In this document: positions 56,355 through 64,000 of the stretch, piece after piece | Position numbering within the stretch: position 1 is the stretch's first letter | Layout: the number at the start of each line of letters is the position of its first letter | NCBI GenBank assembly: GCA_018654845.1 | Contig: JABIKU010000031.1 | Location: 1-64,000 of the forward strand | Direction: 5' to 3' | Length of the DNA stretch: 64,000 bases | From: Methanobacteriota archaeon | GTDB lineage: Archaea > Thermoplasmatota > Poseidoniia > Poseidoniales > Thalassarchaeaceae | Notes under the pieces: model-generated | Seen by the model: only the letters and a program-made list of their open reading frames with translations | What the model was told of the DNA's origin: nothing | Database searches by the model: none | Translations under genes and position numbers: made by a program

Positions 56355-56618
56355 ATGTCGAAATCCTTCCGGGACCAAGCAACCCCGGGAGCAGTGCCTC
56401 AACTTTGGTCTGGCATCAACCACGATAGACCAATTACCGACGGCTTGAAATTACAGGTTATCGATCATCTCTGCGTCGGATGCTCCTATTGTGAAATGGC
56501 TTGTCAAGATGATGCTTTGATAGTAATTGGATTGTGTAAAGTAAACCAAGAAAAATGTACAGATTGCTTGAGATGTCTTCTTTGGTGCCCGACTGGAGCC
56601 CTAGTCTACGATAAATAA
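56355..56618 (+). CDS. 2x[4Fe-4S] ferredoxin
   Basis: CVGCSYCEMAC and CTDCLRCLLWCP. Confidence 0.88.
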   Translation: MSKSFRDQATPGAVPQLWSGINHDRPITDGLKLQVIDHLCVGCSYCEMACQDDALIVIGLCKVNQEKCTDCLRCLLWCPTGALVYDK

Positions 56619-56634
56619 TCAAGGAGGAATTGTA

Positions 56635-57990
56635 ATGAGTAAACCAAAAGCAATTATTATTGGTTCCGGAGTAGGTGGCTTAGGTGCTGCTGCGAAATTG
56701 GCTCAAACTGGTCAATTCGATGTTTCGGTTTACGAACGGCTAGCATTTGCTGGTGGCAGGTTCACACAGCACGAGCACGATGGTTTTCAAATTCCAACTG
56801 GGGCAGTCCACATGATTCCTCATGGCCGTAGAGGACCTTTTGCGAAGTTGATGCTTGGAAAGAAAAGTGCTGGTGGATTAGATCTTGGCCGGCACGGGGT
56901 CGAATTTCTACCAACATCTGCCTATGCTTGCCAAATCAAAAATAACAATATTATGAGTGCGAATTCACCAATGGGAATTATGAAATGGTTTCCTGTTAAA
57001 AACACTCTAAATTTACCTAGATTGTTAGCTACTCGCGCGAATAAACCGTGGGGAGATAGAGATTCGATAAACGGCAAACTATGGCTAAAAAAATATTTTA
57101 CAAATGATTTTATCGATTTTATGGACGCTTTTTCTAACTTTGCCATAAGCCTGCGTTTCGACCAAATGCCAGCATCGGCAGTAGTCAAAATTGTGCAGAA
57201 CTCATTTTGGAATGGGCGACCCTGCGTCCCGAAATCCGGTTGTAAAGGAATTATTGATGGGCTGAGGAGTGATTTGAAAGAAAATGGAACTAGGGTGAAA
57301 TTGTCTAATGAAGTAATGGAAATATTACCTGGATATGCTGAGGAGGCGACAAAGAAACACCGTTTTTGCATCGGGATTCGCAGGAGAGGCCGAGAGGAAG
57401 CAAAGTGGATTGGAGCAGATTCAATAATCTACAATGGAGGTCATCCTAATTTGCTCAAATCACTCTCAGATGACTTCGAAATAGATAGTGAAATAACTAA
57501 CAAAATAGAAAATACACAAGCAGTAGGGGGAATCGGTTTCGTTTTTTCCCTCGACGAAAACATTCCTCATCAAAATAGTGGTGTGACTATGATTCCTAAC
57601 CTAGAGAGGGTAGGTGGTTACGTAATCCCAACCTTTACTGAACCGAGTTTGGCTCCAGAAGGGAAACACATGATGATAACTCACCAATTCGTGCCGGATG
57701 ACAATATTCAATCAGAGATAGTGAAAGGTAGAGAAGACCTCTATGATTCAATTCCTTGGTTAGCAGATCACGGAGAGGAAATTGCAGTTCATTCCTATCA
57801 CAGGAATTGGCCATGTAATCGGGCGCCGCAAGGTGCTGAATTACCCAGAGATATAGGTGTCGAAGGAATCAGACTTGTCGGTGATGGAGTTAAGGGACAT
57901 GGATGGATGATGGTTGAAGGGGTTGCTTCTAGCGTAGATCCTGCAGTAAAAGAAGTCAGTCGGTTGATGAATTCTGGTCGATTAACCTAA
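56635..57990 (+). CDS. phytoene-desaturase-like FAD-dependent oxidoreductase
   Basis: IIIGSGVGGLGAAAKLAQTGQFDVSVYERLAFAGGRF; C-terminal VEGIRLVGDGVKGHGWMMVEGVASS. Confidence 0.85.
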   Translation: MSKPKAIIIGSGVGGLGAAAKLAQTGQFDVSVYERLAFAGGRFTQHEHDGFQIPTGAVHMIPHGRRGPFAKLMLGKKSAGGLDLGRHGVEFLPTSAYACQIKNNNIMSANSPMGIMKWFPVKNTLNLPRLLATRANKPWGDRDSINGKLWLKKYFTNDFIDFMDAFSNFAISLRFDQMPASAVVKIVQNSFWNGRPCVPKSGCKGIIDGLRSDLKENGTRVKLSNEVMEILPGYAEEATKKHRFCIGIRRRGREEAKWIGADSIIYNGGHPNLLKSLSDDFEIDSEITNKIENTQAVGGIGFVFSLDENIPHQNSGVTMIPNLERVGGYVIPTFTEPSLAPEGKHMMITHQFVPDDNIQSEIVKGREDLYDSIPWLADHGEEIAVHSYHRNWPCNRAPQGAELPRDIGVEGIRLVGDGVKGHGWMMVEGVASSVDPAVKEVSRLMNSGRLT

Positions 57991-58404
57991 TCCTGCTTTC
58001 CAAATTTCACCATCTAAACGATATTCTTTTTTCCATAATGGCGCTTGGGCTTTCAATTCAGAAATTAGCCAAGAACAAGCTTCGAACCCTTCAGCTCGAT
58101 GAGGGCTGCCAACATGAATACAAACAATTGGCTCGCTGGGCTCAACTACACCGATTCTATGAGCGATTACAATCGAGGAAACTCCAAATCGTTCTGCTGC
58201 GTTTTCAGAAATTTCTCGAAGTACTATCGATAATTTCTCCTCCCACGCATCGAATTCGAGGCGCTCCACCTCAACCCCATCATCCTCACCTCTGGTATGG
58301 CCGACAAAGGAAACTACACTACCACAACCATCCAAATCTAACAGGTTGCGTAAGAGTTCTGGGTCGAGGTCAGTAGAGAGGACTTCGACGGCGATGCTGG
58401 TCAT
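57982..58404 (-). CDS. moaE: molybdopterin synthase catalytic subunit
   Basis: GSVVSFVGHTRGED, RIGVVEPSEPIVCIHVGSPHRAEGFEACSWLISELKAQAPLWKKE. Confidence 0.94.
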   Translation of the reverse strand: MTSIAVEVLSTDLDPELLRNLLDLDGCGSVVSFVGHTRGEDDGVEVERLEFDAWEEKLSIVLREISENAAERFGVSSIVIAHRIGVVEPSEPIVCIHVGSPHRAEGFEACSWLISELKAQAPLWKKEYRLDGEIWKAGLG

Positions 58405-58483
58405 GATTCGGCTAATCCAGCATCACCCTTCAATGCCACGGAGTGGAGGAACCATTCAAACAGGACTGCAGATTCGCTAAGCC

Positions 58484-59707
58484 ATGTCTGAGCGAATCGA
58501 CATCCTCGGCGCTGGTCTTTCAGGCCTAGCTTCTGCAACGATTCTAGCTCGTGAAGGCAAAGAAGTTCACGTCCACGATATTCGCGCAGATAGTGGAGCG
58601 AGATTCGATGGAGATTTCCAAGGAATTGAAAATTGGACTAGTGAAATCGACTTTTTCGATGAGATGCGGAGTTGGGGGCTTGATCCAGATGAATTCAAAT
58701 CAAACGGATTTGGAATCATTGATCTCATCCATCCTGACGATACAATCACTCAACCGATTACCGATGGCTACGCTTTTCGAGTCATCGAGCGTGGGACGGA
58801 TCCGCACTGTATCGATCAAGGATTCAAGAGAATGGCACTTGCCGCAGGCGTAAATATTCACTACAACGTAAAAAAAGACCCGAATGAATGCCAAATCATT
58901 GCCGCCGGACCAAAAGATTCCAGCGCAATTGCATTTGGCGAAATATTCCACACGGACCATCCGAATCATGTCGCCTTCCAACTCAATGACAAATTGGCAC
59001 CTGGCGCATATTCATATCTGATTATTATCGATGGTATCGGTTTAATTTGCACTTGTTTATGGCGACAACAAAAGAAATCAGGTCGTTACCTCAACGAAAC
59101 CATCGCTTGGTATGATGAGCACTACGAACTCAATCGTCAACCGATAAAACGAGTCGGTGGTAAAGGTGATTTTGCAATCCCTAACAAATATGTTCACGAG
59201 GGTAAAATTTACGTCGGTGAAGCAGGGGGATTACAGGATTTCATGTGGGGATTCGGAATGCGCTATGCGATAACAAGCGGAGTTTATGCTGCAAAATCAA
59301 TCCTTGGTAAATGCGATTATGAAACGGAGATTCGTAAACAACTCCTACCCTTAGTAAAAACTAGTGCAATTAACCGATTTTTGATGAATCGTTTGGGCGA
59401 TAGAGCATTCAAGCAAATTGCAAATCACTGGATGCGCAACCAGAAGAAAACCGGTGATGGATTGACATTCATGAAATGGGTTTACCAGCCCGGGATTTTT
59501 CGTCGGGCGCTATGGCCAATCGTAAAACTCGGCATGCTTCGCAAAAAAACTCTAACCGATGGCAGAACCGTTCATCGTATGCCCTTCCGAAAGCCATTGG
59601 TTAGGGATGTTTGGGAGCCGAGTGAAGGTGCAAATGCTATCGGAGAACAGTGGAAAAATACGAGAAAGAGGGGGGGGAACCTGTCTTTTGGCGAATCTGA
59701 TATGTAA
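58484..59707 (+). CDS. geranylgeranyl-reductase-family FAD-dependent oxidoreductase
   Basis: IDILGAGLSGLASATILAREGKEVHVHD; YVGEAGGLQDFMWGFGMRYAITSGVYAAKSI. Confidence 0.85.
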   Translation: MSERIDILGAGLSGLASATILAREGKEVHVHDIRADSGARFDGDFQGIENWTSEIDFFDEMRSWGLDPDEFKSNGFGIIDLIHPDDTITQPITDGYAFRVIERGTDPHCIDQGFKRMALAAGVNIHYNVKKDPNECQIIAAGPKDSSAIAFGEIFHTDHPNHVAFQLNDKLAPGAYSYLIIIDGIGLICTCLWRQQKKSGRYLNETIAWYDEHYELNRQPIKRVGGKGDFAIPNKYVHEGKIYVGEAGGLQDFMWGFGMRYAITSGVYAAKSILGKCDYETEIRKQLLPLVKTSAINRFLMNRLGDRAFKQIANHWMRNQKKTGDGLTFMKWVYQPGIFRRALWPIVKLGMLRKKTLTDGRTVHRMPFRKPLVRDVWEPSEGANAIGEQWKNTRKRGGNLSFGESDM

Positions 59708-59763
59708 AAAATATTTTCAAAACTCTCCGTTTCTTTCATTAACGAATCCTCAGTGGCGCGGCT

Positions 59764-60621
59764 ATGACTTCATGGCCTAGCCTCGAATCAATGCCGAATA
59801 ATCTCGTAAATTACGGTGTTACTGAAAATGGAATTGCAATTATCGAACTCGCTTCGAACTCGTCAGGTGCTCCTCTCGAAGATGGTGAGATTGGCCCGAA
59901 TACCTACACTCACGAGATGATGCGAGACATTGACACCGCTGTTGTCAAGGCTCGCTTCGATGACGATGTAACCGTCATCGTTTTCACCGGCCATGGCCAG
60001 AAATTTTTCTCGGCCGGAGCAAGTATTCAGATGTTGAATTCGGTTACTCCTGGATTCAAGTACAATTTCTGTTTACATGCTAACGAGACTCTTTCCCGCC
60101 TTGAGCAGACACCGAAATTGGTTATCTGTGCAATCAACGGTCACGCAGTAGGTGGAGGATTAGAAATCGCAATGGCTTGCGACATTCGTATCGCTCGCAA
60201 AGATGCTGGGAAATGTGGACTTCCAGAAATTAACCTCGGTGTTCTCGCAGGAACCGGTGGAACCGCTCGCCTAACCCGCCTCATTGGCAAGGCTCGCGCT
60301 CTCGAATACATGGTTAGTGGTGAATTAATGGCTTTTGAAAAGGCTAAGGAAATCGATCTTGTCAATGATGTATGGGAAGGGTCACTCGAAGATTTCCGAC
60401 AAGACATCCTCGATTATGCAACTCAATACACTCTGCCATTCAAAGCGACTATGGCTGTTGGAAACATCAAGCGCTCATGCCAATCTGGCCCAGAAATGCC
60501 TTTCGAATACCACCTCGCACTAGAACGAGAGTTGCAAGCTGCTCTATTCCACAGCAATGATGCGAAGGAAGGAATCTCAGCATATGCTGAGCGCCGAACA
60601 CCTCGCTTCGTCGGCAACTAA
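59764..60621 (+). CDS. enoyl-CoA hydratase/isomerase family protein
   Basis: VFTGHGQKFFSAGASIQML, AINGHAVGGGLEIAMACDIRIA, PEINLGVLAGTGGTARLTRLIGKARA. Confidence 0.93.
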   Translation: MTSWPSLESMPNNLVNYGVTENGIAIIELASNSSGAPLEDGEIGPNTYTHEMMRDIDTAVVKARFDDDVTVIVFTGHGQKFFSAGASIQMLNSVTPGFKYNFCLHANETLSRLEQTPKLVICAINGHAVGGGLEIAMACDIRIARKDAGKCGLPEINLGVLAGTGGTARLTRLIGKARALEYMVSGELMAFEKAKEIDLVNDVWEGSLEDFRQDILDYATQYTLPFKATMAVGNIKRSCQSGPEMPFEYHLALERELQAALFHSNDAKEGISAYAERRTPRFVGN

Positions 60622-60681
60622 TTTTCATTTTTGGAATTAGTCTATACCAAAGACTAGTTATTAATTGGATTATTATTCAAT

Positions 60682-61131
60682 TCAAATAAATTGAGAAATA
60701 TCTTTACCTGAAATAACTGCAAATCCATAATCATACATTTCAGACACCCAACGGTCATCCTTACTCGTGGCTGGAATCCAAATCGCCTTGAGGTCACCAA
60801 ACCATTGCATTCGTTGAGTGATATCTTCTACTAAGGTCCAAAGATCTACATCACCGTGCACACTGACAATTTCTATATCATCGTCGATTCCAGATAGAGA
60901 GGCATGTGCTGCAAATCCAAAAATTTTACTTCCTTCAGAATTTTTCAAATTATCGATGAGTGACACATTTTGACCTCGAGAAATGAATTTCTCAATAATC
61001 ATCTTATCATTCTTGTCACTTGAATTAAGTCCAATAAATGCCCAATTTCTTTGACCTAATGCCCAATCAATTGCCTCATCATTTACCGCATTTCGGAGAG
61101 TGTGTAAATCAATATCCACATTATTAGACAT
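60682..61131 (-). CDS. CoA-binding (Rossmann) domain-like protein
   Basis: WAFIGLNSSDKNDKMIIEKFISRGQNVSLI, IKAIWIPATSKDD-like pattern (DLKAIWIPAT); internal ATG start MSNNVDIDLHTLR. Confidence 0.5.
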   Translation of the reverse strand: MSNNVDIDLHTLRNAVNDEAIDWALGQRNWAFIGLNSSDKNDKMIIEKFISRGQNVSLIDNLKNSEGSKIFGFAAHASLSGIDDDIEIVSVHGDVDLWTLVEDITQRMQWFGDLKAIWIPATSKDDRWVSEMYDYGFAVISGKDISQFI

Positions 61132-61333
61132 AAAATGAATATTGTAGTATATTGCCCGAACATATTCGCAATAATACAAATTGACTCACATGTTCGGGTG
61201 ATTTCCTATGGAATACCCCCCCCCCCGTATATTTAGGAAGAAAATACTCTATGCTAGGAAGATATAGTATGTTATAGATCTATGATACTGAATGCCCGAC
61301 CTGTATGGAAAAGAGAATAAAAGAGGAGATAAG

Positions 61334-61756
61334 ATGCAAATACCGCTAGATGTGAAAAACATTATTGATGAAAAATTAGTTAAATTAGAATTGACAACAA
61401 CTGTAACTGAAGCTATGAAATCCATGCATGAAGAACAAGTTTGGTCCGTTATCGTAACCATAAATGGCGAACCACATGGGGTTGTGACTGAACGTGATCT
61501 CCTCAGGCGTTGCTTCAGAGAAAAGAAAGATCCTGATTTCGTAACCCTCGGAGAAATTATGAGTTACCCCCTAATAACTATAGACAACGATTTACCGATC
61601 GGTTCTGCATTAAATCTATTGATGACTGATGGAATTCGTCGTGTTTACGTCACCGATAATAATGGAATAATTATTGGTAGAATTACGCAAACTGGTACTC
61701 TCGAAGCGACATTAAATGCCATACTAAAAATGCAACAAACTTTCTCTCAAATTTGA
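61334..61756 (+). CDS. tandem CBS-domain protein
   Basis: VTEAMKSMHEEQVWSVIVTINGEPHGVVTERDLLRRC; SALNLLMTDGIRRVYVTDNNGIIIGRITQTGTL. Confidence 0.88.
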   Translation: MQIPLDVKNIIDEKLVKLELTTTVTEAMKSMHEEQVWSVIVTINGEPHGVVTERDLLRRCFREKKDPDFVTLGEIMSYPLITIDNDLPIGSALNLLMTDGIRRVYVTDNNGIIIGRITQTGTLEATLNAILKMQQTFSQI

Positions 61757-61808
61757 AGTGACTTGAAGTCATCCATTCAAAATAAGATATATTGACAAAA
61801 TATTAGGC

Positions 61809-62426
61809 TCAAAATCCACACCAAAGGTTGTTTGAATTATTTGGAAGAAGCTCTTCATCGATTTGCCAAGCTCCCGTCCAATTACCAATCTTTCTTGAGT
61901 TATAATCAAGGTGAGCCTCGAAGGGAGTTGAAGACCAAACACCTTCATTATCGACGACAAATTCCCCAAACGAAGATTTGCCATTAATTTCACCTAAAAT
62001 TACTATGTTCTCACCAACGATACTAATTCCTCGTACCAAATCTTCTCCGCTTGATCCAGCAACCCGGGGTTTACTGAACGAACCATTAACAGATAATAAT
62101 GAGAAAAAAATATCTCGATGCCCTACCGATGACATTGAATAATTTTGAATTAATTCATCACCTTCCCAAGAGCCTGCGACAATCAACGAGCCATCATCTA
62201 ATTGAATAGCGTCAAATAATGCTATTTTTCCAGCTCTGTAATCCGCAGGCGTTCTAGCTAATTCCATTGATATCAAGGTCTCAATTTGAGATTCGGATAA
62301 ATCATCCCTAGTTACAAGAGATTGTTCTCCACCATCACCTAGAATCATAATCGGAGAAACTGCCAAGAAAATAGCCAATAGAACAGGTGGAATAAGAAGG
62401 AAGCGTGAATTGATTTTCTGACTCAT
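61809..62426 (-). CDS. hypothetical exported protein
   Basis: N-terminal hydrophobic signal-like segment LLIPPVLLAIFLAVSPIMIL; beta-rich remainder. Confidence 0.6.
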   Translation of the reverse strand: MSQKINSRFLLIPPVLLAIFLAVSPIMILGDGGEQSLVTRDDLSESQIETLISMELARTPADYRAGKIALFDAIQLDDGSLIVAGSWEGDELIQNYSMSSVGHRDIFFSLLSVNGSFSKPRVAGSSGEDLVRGISIVGENIVILGEINGKSSFGEFVVDNEGVWSSTPFEAHLDYNSRKIGNWTGAWQIDEELLPNNSNNLWCGF

Positions 62427-62540
62427 TCACTTTACCTCTACATTCTACCCTAGATGTCATGGTATGATTTTGTTTTACCGAACATGTTCGCGCGGAGTAT
62501 GATAGATAGGCGAAGCGTCGAATAAATAGGGAGTTTACGA

Positions 62541-63329
62541 ATGAAGACTGCAATACCAACAAAAAAATTAAATCAATCCGGAGAGATTCACTCAAGTCCA
62601 GCCCCTATTCTTCTTTCACTAGCTGTAACTTTATGTCTAGGTGCACTCTTAGTACTGCCATTAATAGTATTAGGATTGCCATTATTGGTCTACTCAATTT
62701 ATCTCTGGATTAGTGAAGAAGTTAGACTTTGGCCAGCAAGAATAGAGAGAGAAAACTACGAAGATTGGGGAGACGCCACGTGGGCAATGGTTTGGATAAT
62801 CATCACAGAATGTATCATCTTTGCAGGTTTCTTTGCTTATTGGTTTTGGACCAAGTGGCATACTATCTCCTGGAGTGGAGCGGTTGGTGGCACTTGGCCA
62901 GCAGCAGGCGTTGAACACGACATGATGTTGGTTAGCGTCAATACTGTACTCCTAATCACTTCTGGTGTTCTTGCACATTTTTCCTTAGAGAAGCACTTCA
63001 AAAAAGAATATACTAAATCCTGCCAACTATTAGTTGCTGCAGTAGTTCTAGGGCTTGCTTTCTTGGCAATTCAATTGTATGAATATACACATGCTGGATT
63101 CATTTGGTCAGATCACCCATATGGAACTGCATTCTTCTCACTAACTGGCCTTCATGGACTTCACGTCCTCATAGGATTAGTTGTCTTTATGGTTGTAATT
63201 TTCTTGATGAAAAAAGGCCACTATGAGATTGCACGACACGATAGTTTCCGTGCCGTGACTATGTATTGGCACTTCGTTGATGCCGTTTGGATTTTGTTAT
63301 TCCTTATCGTTTACCTGGAGGTGATTTGA
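62541..63329 (+). CDS. heme-copper oxidase subunit III
   Basis: multi-TM subunit III pattern: IITECIIFAGFFAYWF, LTGLHGLHVLIGLVVFMV, AVTMYWHFVDAVWILLFLIVYL. Confidence 0.94.
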   Translation: MKTAIPTKKLNQSGEIHSSPAPILLSLAVTLCLGALLVLPLIVLGLPLLVYSIYLWISEEVRLWPARIERENYEDWGDATWAMVWIIITECIIFAGFFAYWFWTKWHTISWSGAVGGTWPAAGVEHDMMLVSVNTVLLITSGVLAHFSLEKHFKKEYTKSCQLLVAAVVLGLAFLAIQLYEYTHAGFIWSDHPYGTAFFSLTGLHGLHVLIGLVVFMVVIFLMKKGHYEIARHDSFRAVTMYWHFVDAVWILLFLIVYLEVI

Positions 63330-63330
63330 G

Positions 63331-64000
63331 ATGGGAATGAATAACAAAACTACAGGGGTATTGTTTTTCAGCATCACCATTTTGATGCTGACTTTTGCAT
63401 CAATTTACAACTGGTTCCAAGGATTAGGCGGATCTGGAGCTCACGCAGAAGTTTATGATGAACTTTTCACATTGTATTGGTCTCTTGGTACCGTGATTGG
63501 AATTGCCGTTTATGCTTACTTCCTTTATCTTGTTTACACATCTTGGGGCAAAGATTCTGGAGAAGAAATGACTATCGGTCAATCTCCTGTTGTTCGTGGT
63601 TCTAATAAAGGAGCTATTATTGTCTCATTCACAATTGCTCTTTTCTTGCTGGTTCTTTCAGATACCACTTTCGACTCTATTGATTTCTTTGAACAACATG
63701 AAGAACATACTACTGATAATTCCTTCACTATTGCCGTAACAGGCTACCAATACTATTGGGATTATGAGTATCCAAATGGAATCCATCTCACTAGTGTTGG
63801 TGAAGAGCCATTGAAAATACCAGTCGATGTTCCTGTCGTGTTCGAAGTGACATCAGGTGATGTATTCCATTCGTTTGCTTTACCTGAACATCGAATCAAA
63901 ATTGATTCTATTCCTGGTCGATCGAATGAAGGCTGGATATTAGCAGACGAAGTTGGAACTTTCCCGATTATGTGTGCAGAACTTTGTGGAGATGAACATG
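63331..64000 (+). CDS. heme-copper oxidase subunit II (truncated by window end)
   Basis: own translation from ATG 63331: ...VTGYQYYWDYEYPNG...VFHSFALPEHRIKIDSIPGRSNEGW...CAELCGDEH (CuA motif CxExCGxxH); runs off the window. Confidence 0.92.
   Translation, partial: MGMNNKTTGVLFFSITILMLTFASIYNWFQGLGGSGAHAEVYDELFTLYWSLGTVIGIAVYAYFLYLVYTSWGKDSGEEMTIGQSPVVRGSNKGAIIVSFTIALFLLVLSDTTFDSIDFFEQHEEHTTDNSFTIAVTGYQYYWDYEYPNGIHLTSVGEEPLKIPVDVPVVFEVTSGDVFHSFALPEHRIKIDSIPGRSNEGWILADEVGTFPIMCAELCGDEH

Noticed and set aside
1-64000. CRISPR arrays, transposases, integrases, rRNA operon
   Set aside because: No regularly spaced repeats, no DDE/tyrosine/serine recombinase-like ORFs and no rRNA-like sequence were recognised on reading either strand.

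Overview
The window looks like a chromosomal segment of an archaeon. It has a clamp-loader small subunit, PCNA, TFS, fibrillarin/Nop5, Orc1/Cdc6, an archaeal-type CoA-biosynthesis fusion and a tRNA-Gly. It also carries many bacterial-style metabolic genes (IcmF, class I FBA, GlpX, MutM, SMUG-like UDG, heme-copper oxidase). The mix is consistent with a marine, aerobic, heterotrophic euryarchaeon such as the Poseidoniales/MGII group, but that placement is inference, not measured. Roughly 65 CDSs are supported, along with one tRNA. I found no rRNA, CRISPR array or transposon. The items most worth follow-up are: (1) a ~320-nt GC-rich, strongly structured, apparently untranslated minus-strand RNA at ~49.79-50.11 kb with a terminal helix, a U7 tail and RNase P-like CRIV/CRV motifs in an unexpected position; (2) a divergent TBP-fold protein in a tightly overlapping three-gene operon; (3) an AmnB/AmnA/RidA aminophenol-type ring-cleavage cluster; (4) an isolated 928-aa SF2 helicase with clearly foreign base composition; (5) a PPAT-DUF359 bifunctional CoA enzyme; (6) a candidate replication origin next to orc1/cdc6; (7) a P-loop-less EF-Tu/SelB-like paralog. 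All family assignments come from reading the translated ORFs by eye; no database search was run.
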